DNA from: Palsa-1188 sp050010575
GTDB lineage: Bacteria > Bacillota > DSM-12270 > Thermacetogeniales > Thermacetogeniaceae
NCBI GenBank assembly: GCA_050010575.1
Contig: JBEKKU010000078.1
Location: 1-10,733, forward strand
Reading direction: 5' to 3'
Length of the DNA: 10,733 nucleotides
Shown piece after piece: positions 5,622 through 10,733 of the stretch. Under the pieces are notes generated by a model that was not told where the DNA came from, did not search any database, and saw only the letters and a list, made by a program, of their open reading frames with translations. The translations under genes were made by a program, and so were the position numbers. Each line of letters starts with the position of its first letter. Position 1 is the first letter of the stretch.

Positions 5622-6877
5622 ACTGCGAGCGGATCACCGGTTTGGCCCGGGTGCTGCGGGGCAATGCCACGGCTGCCATGGAGAACATCTCCCTCTGGCA
5701 CGAGCGCGACATCTCCAACTCGTCGGTGGAGCGGATCATCATTCCGGACAGCACCACCCTGCTCCACTTCATGATCGTGCAGTTTACGGCGGTGCTGGGC
5801 AGCCTCCAGGTGTACCCGCAGCAGATGGAACGCAACCTGGCCCGCACCCACGGGTTGATCTACAGCCAGCGCCTGCGTCTCGCCCTGTTAGCCAAGGGAT
5901 TGAGCCAGGAGGAGGCCTACACCCTGGTGCAGCGCCAGGCGCACCGCAACTGGCCGGAGGGGGATTTCCTGGCCGCCCTCAAGGCGGACCCGGCCATTGC
6001 CCAGTACCTGCCGGCGGACGAGATCGACTCCCTCTGCAATGCCGGGCACTACCTGGACCGGGTGAACTACATCTTCTGGCGGGCGGGGCTTGGCCCTGCG
6101 CCGGTGGCCGAATGGGAAGCCACCATGCAGTCCCGCTTCGGAACCGGAAGCGGCTCCGATGGGCGAACGCTGCCGGAGAAGCAGCAACTGCTCTATGAGG
6201 GTAAGGCCAAGCAGATGTACCGGACCACTGACCCGGATCTGCTCTGGGTCTCCTACAAGGATGAGGCCACGGCCTTCGACGGCTTGAAAAAAGATACCAT
6301 CTCCGGCAAGGGTGCCCTGAACAACCGGATCGCCGGCCATTTCTTCTCCCTGCTGGAGGTGGCTGGTATTCCCACCCACTTCGTCAGGTTGATCAGCCCC
6401 ACAGAGATGCTGGTCAAGCAGGTGGAGATCGTTCCCCTGGAGGTAATCGTCCGCAATATCGCGGCCGGCAGCCTGGCCAAGCGCCTCGGGATCGACGAGG
6501 GGCTGGTGCTGGTCCGGCCGGCGGTGGAGTTCAGCTATAAAAACGACGAGTTGCACGACCCCCTGGTGACCGAGGACCAGATCATCTCCCTGGGTTGGGC
6601 AGATCCCGGACGAGTTCAAGCATTGCGGTCGATGGCCCTGGCCATCAATGAGGTGCTGCGTTCCTACCTCAACGCCAAGGGAATGTTATTGGTAGATTTC
6701 AAGCTGGAGTTCGGCATCCACAAGGGAGAGCTGATCCTGGCGGATGAGATCTCACCGGACACCTGCCGGTTCTGGGATCGGGAAACGCAGGAGAAGCTGG
6801 ACAAGGACCGCTTCCGGCGTGACCTGGGCGGGTTGATCCCGGCTTACGAAGAGGTCTGGAAGAGGCTGCAAGGTTAA
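5546..6877 (+). CDS. purC: Adenylosuccinate lyase C-terminal part fused to SAICAR synthase
   Basis: This frame carries the rest of PurB and then PurC without a stop; its lyase coding really begins at 5474. Residues are numbered for the repaired 690-residue protein. The lyase signature GSSAMPHKRNP (261-271) includes S262 and K268, with E275 after it, matching B. subtilis numbering, and the ADSL C-terminal helical domain ends near YLDRVNYIFWRAGLG (about 429). A linker of about 30 residues rich in Gly, Ser and Pro follows (SRFGTGSGSDGRT at 443-455). PurC then begins at LLYEGKAKQMY (462-472) and shows DEATAFDGLKKDTISGKG, signature 1 (VPLEVIVRNIAAGS), signature 2 (LVDFKLEFG) and ADEISPDTCRFWD. PurC joins CAIR and aspartate with ATP to give SAICAR, which PurB then cleaves. 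PurC alone could start at ATG 6125 (250 residues). The ATG at 5546 is only an internal methionine. Confidence 0.9.
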   Translation: MQELEEGFAPGQKGSSAMPHKRNPVNCERITGLARVLRGNATAAMENISLWHERDISNSSVERIIIPDSTTLLHFMIVQFTAVLGSLQVYPQQMERNLARTHGLIYSQRLRLALLAKGLSQEEAYTLVQRQAHRNWPEGDFLAALKADPAIAQYLPADEIDSLCNAGHYLDRVNYIFWRAGLGPAPVAEWEATMQSRFGTGSGSDGRTLPEKQQLLYEGKAKQMYRTTDPDLLWVSYKDEATAFDGLKKDTISGKGALNNRIAGHFFSLLEVAGIPTHFVRLISPTEMLVKQVEIVPLEVIVRNIAAGSLAKRLGIDEGLVLVRPAVEFSYKNDELHDPLVTEDQIISLGWADPGRVQALRSMALAINEVLRSYLNAKGMLLVDFKLEFGIHKGELILADEISPDTCRFWDRETQEKLDKDRFRRDLGGLIPAYEEVWKRLQG

Positions 6878-6906
6878 TGGCGGTCGGGTGCGTTGGTGCA
6901 GCATAC

Positions 6907-6940
6907 GGTCGTTAAATGAAATCCAACGACCAACGACCAA
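6907..6940 (+). repeat. CAACGAC tandem repeat with inverted partner, purC-purS gap
   Basis: CAACGAC occurs twice in tandem plus CAA (6924-6940). GGTCGTT (6907-6913) is the exact reverse complement of AACGACC at 6925-6931 (11-base loop) and again at 6932-6938, so either repeat unit can close a 7-bp hairpin. The unit shares ACGACCAACG with 4772-4781. It ends just before the purS ribosome site at 6943-6949. No T-run follows, so a terminator is unlikely. Confidence 0.5.
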
Positions 6941-6957
6941 ATGAGGAGGCGATTAGC

Positions 6958-7212
6958 GTGTTCCAGGCGCGGATCTACGTCACGTTGAAACAGGGGATCC
7001 TCGATCCCCAGGGCAAGGCGGTCAAGGGCGGACTGGCCAATATGGGGTACCAGGGAGTGGCCGACGTGCGGGTCGGAAAGTTTCTGGTACTCACCCTGGA
7101 CTCCCCGGATCACCAGCAGGCAGAACAGTCAGTGCGGGAGATGTGCGACCGCCTGCTGGCCAACCCGGTGATCGAAGACTACACCTTTGAACTGCAGGAG
7201 GTCCGGCCATGA
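6958..7212 (+). CDS. purS: Phosphoribosylformylglycinamidine synthase subunit PurS
   Basis: PurS is the small structural subunit that joins PurQ to PurL in the FGAM synthase complex of Gram-positive bacteria and archaea. The 84 residues match the usual length and pattern: MFQARIYVTLKQGILDPQGK at the N-terminus, GYQGVADVRVGKFLVL in the middle (strand-forming, dimer interface) and NPVIEDYTFEL at the end. GTG 6958 is chosen because GAGGAGG (6943-6949) lies eight bases before it and the family begins at M-F-x-A. An in-frame ATG at 6916 would run through the CAACGAC repeat and the ribosome site and add 14 unrelated residues. The stop overlaps the purQ start (ATGA), which implies coupled translation and fits the need for matched subunits. 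Confidence 0.96.
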   Translation: MFQARIYVTLKQGILDPQGKAVKGGLANMGYQGVADVRVGKFLVLTLDSPDHQQAEQSVREMCDRLLANPVIEDYTFELQEVRP

Positions 7213-7931
7213 GATTCGGAGTGGTGGTCTTTCCGGCATCCAACTGCGATATGGATACCTACCACGTGATCGATCAGGTACTGGGCCATCCTGTCACCTA
7301 TATCTGGCACCAGGAGCAGAGCCTGGACGGATTTGACTGCGTCATCCTGCCGGGCGGCTTTGCCTACGGGGATTACCTGCGGGCGGGCGCCATCGCCCGG
7401 TTCGCTCCGATCATGGAGGCCTTGCCGGCCTTCGCCGACCGGGGAGGCCTGGTCCTGGGGATCTGCAACGGTTTCCAGGTGCTGCTGGAGGCCGGCCTGC
7501 TGCCCGGGGCGATGCGGCGCAACGACAGCCTGCAGTTTCGCTGCCAGGACGTGCTGATGCGGGTGGAAAACACGGACGTTCCCTTCACCAACCGGTACCG
7601 TCCGGGCGAGGTGATCAGCATGCCTATCGCCCATGGCGAGGGTAATTACTATGCAGACCCGGAAACCTTGGGGGAGCTGAAGCGGGAGGGACGGATCATC
7701 TTCCGGTACTGCGACGAAACAGGGAAAGCCGTTCCCGAGGCCAACCCCAACGGTTCACTCGGCAACATCGCCGGGATCTGCAGCCGCCAGGGCAACATTC
7801 TTGGCCTGATGCCCCATCCGGAGCGCTGCTCCGAATCGATCCTGGGCAACCAGGACGGCCTGCGGGTCTTTCTGTCGATCCTGCACTGGTGGGGAGTCGG
7901 CCAGGAACAGGAGGTGGCCGGGCGTGCCTGA
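7209..7931 (+). CDS. purQ: Phosphoribosylformylglycinamidine synthase subunit PurQ (glutaminase)
   Basis: PurQ hydrolyses glutamine and passes ammonia to PurL for conversion of FGAR to FGAM. The 240-residue class I amidotransferase shows GGFAYGDYLRAGAIAR (49-64), nucleophile C86 in GICNGFQVL and H203 and E205 in MPHPERCSE. The N-terminal motif is VVFPASNCDMD, where the family usually has FPGSNCD. The Gly to Ala change at residue 10 is conservative and unlikely to matter. AGGAGG (7196-7201) precedes the ATG by seven bases and lies within purS. The 3' end overlaps purL by eight bases. The last residues (about 232-240) form a short polar tail beyond the amidotransferase core. Confidence 0.97.
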   Translation: MRFGVVVFPASNCDMDTYHVIDQVLGHPVTYIWHQEQSLDGFDCVILPGGFAYGDYLRAGAIARFAPIMEALPAFADRGGLVLGICNGFQVLLEAGLLPGAMRRNDSLQFRCQDVLMRVENTDVPFTNRYRPGEVISMPIAHGEGNYYADPETLGELKREGRIIFRYCDETGKAVPEANPNGSLGNIAGICSRQGNILGLMPHPERCSESILGNQDGLRVFLSILHWWGVGQEQEVAGRA

Positions 7932-10164
7932 GCGAAAGCCGGATTGGCAAGAGATGGGCCTGACCCGGGCCGAGTATGAGCAGATCTGCAGCTTGCTCGG
8001 CCGCGCCCCCAACTATTTGGAGACGGGACTGTTCGCCGTGCTCTGGTCGGAGCACTGCGCCTACAGTCATTCCCGTCCGGTCCTGAAGCTGTTTCCCACC
8101 ACCGGCAGCCATGTGCTGCAGGGACCGGGAGAGAACGCCGGTATCGTCGATATCGGTGATGGTCAGGGGATCGTGTTCAAGATGGAGAGCCACAACCACC
8201 CCTCGGCGATCGAGCCTTACCAGGGCGCGGCCACCGGGGTGGGGGGCATTGTCCGGGATATCTTCACCATGGGGGCGCGCCCGATCGCCTCGCTGAACTC
8301 CCTGCGCTTCGGCGATCTGTCCGACCCCCGGGTGCGCTACCTGTTCTCCGGAGTGGTGGCCGGGATCGGGGACTATGGCAACTGCCTGGGCATCCCCACC
8401 GTGGGCGGGGAGGTTGGCTTCAACCCGAGCTTCACGGGCAACCCCCTGGTCAATGCCATGTGTGTCGGTCTGGTGTCACACAGCGAGATCAGGCGGGGGA
8501 CGGCGGCGGGTCCCGGCAACCAGGTGATGCTGGTGGGCGCCCGCACCGGCCGGGACGGGATTCATGGCTGCACCTTCGCCTCCGAGGAATTGAGCGAGGA
8601 GAGCGAACAGCGCCGGCCGGCGGTGCAGGTGGGCGACCCCTTCATGGAGAAGCTGCTGATCGAGGCCTGCCTGGAGGTGATCCGGGCCGAGCTCGTGGTG
8701 GGGATCCAGGACCTGGGAGCAGCCGGCCTCACCAGTTCCAGCGCTGAAATGGCCGGCCGGGCGGGTACTGGTCTGGACCTGGACGTGGCCCTGGTACCGC
8801 GCCGGGAGGAGGGGATGACCCCCTACGAGGTGATGCTGTCCGAGTCCCAGGAGCGGATGCTGCTGGTGATCGAGCCGGAGAAGGAACAGGATGTCCGCCG
8901 GATCGTGGAGAAGTGGGGCCTGGAGGCTACGGTGATCGGCAAGGTCACCGGCGACGGCGTCTACCGCATCCGGGACGGCGCCACGGTGGTTGCCGAGGTT
9001 CCGGTGCGGTTTCTGACGGAGGACGTGCCGCTTTATTACCCTGAGGGGCGTCAGCCTGACTATTACGAGGAGAAGCGCGGCTGGCCGGTGGCCAACACAC
9101 CGGTGCCGGATGATCTGAACCAGGTGTTCAGGCGGCTGCTGGCCGCTCCCAATATCGCCAGCAAGGAATGGGTCTACCGCCAGTATGATCACACGGTGAT
9201 GACCAATACGGCGGTGCGGCCGGGCGCTGACGCCGCTGTGCTGCGCATCAAGGGCACTCCCAAGGGGATCGCCCTGACCACCGATAGCAATGCCCGCTAC
9301 TGCTACCTCGATCCCTATCAGGGTGGGTTGCAGGCGGTGGTGGAGGCTGCCCGGAACCTCTCCTGTGTGGGTGCGGAACCGCTGGGCATCACCGACTGCC
9401 TGAATTTCGGCAATCCCGAAAAGCCGGAGATCTTCTGGCAGTTCAAAGAGGCGGTAAAAGGCATGAGCGAGGCCTGCCGGGCGTTGGAGATCCCGGTGGT
9501 CAGCGGCAACGTCAGCTTTTACAACGAGACCAACGGGGAGGCGGTCTATCCCACACCGGTGGTGGGGATGGTCGGTCTCCTGCCCGATATAGCCAGGCAT
9601 TGCACTCACCCGTTTCAACAACCGGGGGATGTCGTATTGCTGTTAGGGCGGTTCCAGCCGGGGCTGGGCGCCAGCGAGTATCTCTCGGTCATCCACGGGG
9701 TGGAGGCCGGCCCGGTTCCAGAGCTGGACCTGGTCATAGAGGCCAGGGTGCAGGCCTGTTGCCGCTTCCTGGTGCGCCGTGGACTGGTCAGATCCGCCCA
9801 CGACTGCGCTGACGGCGGCTTGGCAGTTACCATTGCCGAGTGCTGCATTGCCGGCGCCGTGGGCGCTCTGCTCGATCTGCCGGTGTATCGGACGCCCGAG
9901 ACGGAAGGTCAGAATTTGGATTCCAGAGTAGACAACCTGCTCTTTGGCGAGACCCAATCCTCAATAGTAGTTTCCTGCACTCCCAACAGTTTGCCCCTGG
10001 TGATCCGGGCGGCCCGGGAGTATGATATCCCCTGCCTGGCCCTGGGTTCGGTGGGGGGCGACAGCCTGGTGATCAGACAGCCCGGTGGACAGATAGCGAT
10101 CAAGTTGCTGGTAGAGGAGATGGACCGGCTATGGAGAGGGAGCATATCCAGTTTGATGGGCTAG
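7924..10164 (+). CDS. purL: Phosphoribosylformylglycinamidine synthase subunit PurL
   Basis: PurL is the synthetase subunit that forms FGAM from FGAR, ATP and ammonia delivered by PurQ. At 746 residues it is the small Gram-positive form, which needs PurS and PurQ. Visible motifs are WSEHCAYSHSRPVLK (41-55), GIVFKMESHNHPSAIEPYQG (82-101), ATGVGGIVRDIFTMGARP (103-120), DLGAAGLTSSSAEM, LSESQERMLL, a second half with TTDSNARYCYLDPYQGG, and SAHDCADGGLAVTIAEC near the C-terminus. The pseudo-twofold two-lobe layout of the family is apparent. GTG 7924 is preceded by AGGAGG (7909-7914), nine bases upstream, and overlaps the purQ end in another frame. Its own 3' end overlaps purF by 34 bases. Confidence 0.98.
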   Translation: MPERKPDWQEMGLTRAEYEQICSLLGRAPNYLETGLFAVLWSEHCAYSHSRPVLKLFPTTGSHVLQGPGENAGIVDIGDGQGIVFKMESHNHPSAIEPYQGAATGVGGIVRDIFTMGARPIASLNSLRFGDLSDPRVRYLFSGVVAGIGDYGNCLGIPTVGGEVGFNPSFTGNPLVNAMCVGLVSHSEIRRGTAAGPGNQVMLVGARTGRDGIHGCTFASEELSEESEQRRPAVQVGDPFMEKLLIEACLEVIRAELVVGIQDLGAAGLTSSSAEMAGRAGTGLDLDVALVPRREEGMTPYEVMLSESQERMLLVIEPEKEQDVRRIVEKWGLEATVIGKVTGDGVYRIRDGATVVAEVPVRFLTEDVPLYYPEGRQPDYYEEKRGWPVANTPVPDDLNQVFRRLLAAPNIASKEWVYRQYDHTVMTNTAVRPGADAAVLRIKGTPKGIALTTDSNARYCYLDPYQGGLQAVVEAARNLSCVGAEPLGITDCLNFGNPEKPEIFWQFKEAVKGMSEACRALEIPVVSGNVSFYNETNGEAVYPTPVVGMVGLLPDIARHCTHPFQQPGDVVLLLGRFQPGLGASEYLSVIHGVEAGPVPELDLVIEARVQACCRFLVRRGLVRSAHDCADGGLAVTIAECCIAGAVGALLDLPVYRTPETEGQNLDSRVDNLLFGETQSSIVVSCTPNSLPLVIRAAREYDIPCLALGSVGGDSLVIRQPGGQIAIKLLVEEMDRLWRGSISSLMG

Positions 10165-10733
10165 ACCCTGATTGTGGGGCTGGGGCGCCCGATCTCGAGG
10201 AGGATAAGCCGCGGGAGGCCTGCGGTGTCTTTGGGATCTACGGACCGGGGCTGGATGTGGCGCGCCTGACCTATTTCGGCCTGTACGCTCTGCAGCACCG
10301 GGGTCAGGAGAGCGCCGGGATCGCCGTCGGCGACGGCGCTATGATCAGGTGCCAAAAGGGTATGGGTCTGGTGGGGGAGGTCTTTTCCGGAGAGGATATC
10401 GACAAGTTAAAGGGCAAGGTGGCCCTGGGACATGTTCGCTACTCCACCACCGGCGAGAGCGAGGTGGCCAACGCCCAGCCGCTGGTCTTCCATTACCAGC
10501 ACGGGATGCTGGCCTTGGGCCACAACGGCAACCTGACCAATTATCACGAGCTACATCATCAGCTGGCCGGCGAGGGGGCTGTCTTTCAGACCACCACCGA
10601 CAGTGAACTGATCGTCAGCATTCTGGCCCGGACCACCAAGGACAACCTAGCTGATGGTATTCTGAAAACCATGTCGTTGATCAAGGGGGCCTATTCACTG
10701 GTGGTGATCACCGAGAACCGCCTGTTCGGCATC
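10131..10733 (+). CDS. purF: Amidophosphoribosyltransferase, N-terminal part (runs off right edge)
   Basis: PurF performs the first committed step, making phosphoribosylamine from PRPP and glutamine. The 201 visible residues cover the N-terminal nucleophile glutaminase domain: C31 in ACGVFGIY, the future N-terminus after propeptide removal, then GLYALQHRGQESAGIAV, GHVRYSTTGES, ANAQPL, GHNGNLTNYHEL and TTTDSELI. The PRPP-binding domain and any iron-sulfur cysteines lie outside the window. ATG 10131 is the only start in frame between here and Cys31. It overlaps purL by 34 bases and has AGAGGAGA (10113-10120) about ten bases upstream. It gives a 30-residue acidic propeptide, longer than the 11 residues of B. 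subtilis PurF. The family's cleaved propeptide supports the Fe-S, B. subtilis-like subtype, which is inferred. Confidence 0.96.
   Translation, partial: MEREHIQFDGLDPDCGAGAPDLEEDKPREACGVFGIYGPGLDVARLTYFGLYALQHRGQESAGIAVGDGAMIRCQKGMGLVGEVFSGEDIDKLKGKVALGHVRYSTTGESEVANAQPLVFHYQHGMLALGHNGNLTNYHELHHQLAGEGAVFQTTTDSELIVSILARTTKDNLADGILKTMSLIKGAYSLVVITENRLFGI

Noticed and set aside
6916..6957. Upstream ATG start for purS
   Set aside because: It would translate the CAACGAC repeat and the GAGGAGG ribosome site and add 14 residues not found in the PurS family; GTG 6958 fits better.
8476..9621. Long open frame on the minus strand opposite purL (381 codons)
   Set aside because: It lies wholly antisense to a fully conserved purL, has no recognisable domain and reflects the lack of stop codons in GC-rich DNA.

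Overview
The window is a GC-rich stretch of bacterial chromosome carrying most of a de novo purine (IMP) biosynthesis operon, preceded by an S-adenosylhomocysteine hydrolase gene and the start of a divergent gene. The split FGAM synthase (purS-purQ-purL), strong GGAGG-type ribosome binding sites, frequent GTG/TTG starts and an archaeal/thermophile-type SAH hydrolase suggest an anaerobic Firmicute of the Clostridia (Peptococcaceae/Thermoanaerobacterales-like). That placement is inferred from gene content and not proven.

Layout. On the minus strand, 1-431 is the 5' part of a DUF362-family gene that runs off the left edge. A divergent intergenic region (432-607) holds candidate promoters for both directions. 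On the plus strand, ahcY (608-1876) is followed by a 106-base gap with no terminator but with a perfect TATAAT extended -10 box and two dyad symmetries, the likely start of the main operon. The operon order is hpt (1983-2549), guaA (2564-4102), purE (4213-4752), purB joined to purC (4806-6877), purS (6958-7212), purQ (7209-7931), purL (7924-10164) and purF (10131 to the right edge, partial). From purS onward the genes overlap or nearly touch.

How the genes work together. PurF commits PRPP to the pathway. PurS, PurQ and PurL form the FGAM synthase complex. PurE, PurC and PurB carry out CAIR formation, SAICAR synthesis and fumarate release to AICAR. Hpt (salvage) and GuaA (XMP to GMP) sit at the operon head and feed the nucleotide pools. 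AhcY removes SAH and yields adenosine or a related nucleoside that can enter salvage. No purK lies between purE and purB. purD, purN, purM and purH are not in the window and may lie beyond purF.

The most notable point is that purB and purC share one reading frame with no stop codon between them. No frame has a stop between about 6066 and 6195, so an adenylosuccinate lyase-SAICAR synthase fusion is encoded, joining two consecutive pathway enzymes. The purB part is interrupted by an apparent single-base deletion near 5472. With that base restored the protein would be 690 residues with all recognisable PurB and PurC motifs intact. I see no phage, insertion sequence, CRISPR array, tRNA or rRNA. 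Most of the window is otherwise ordinary housekeeping sequence.
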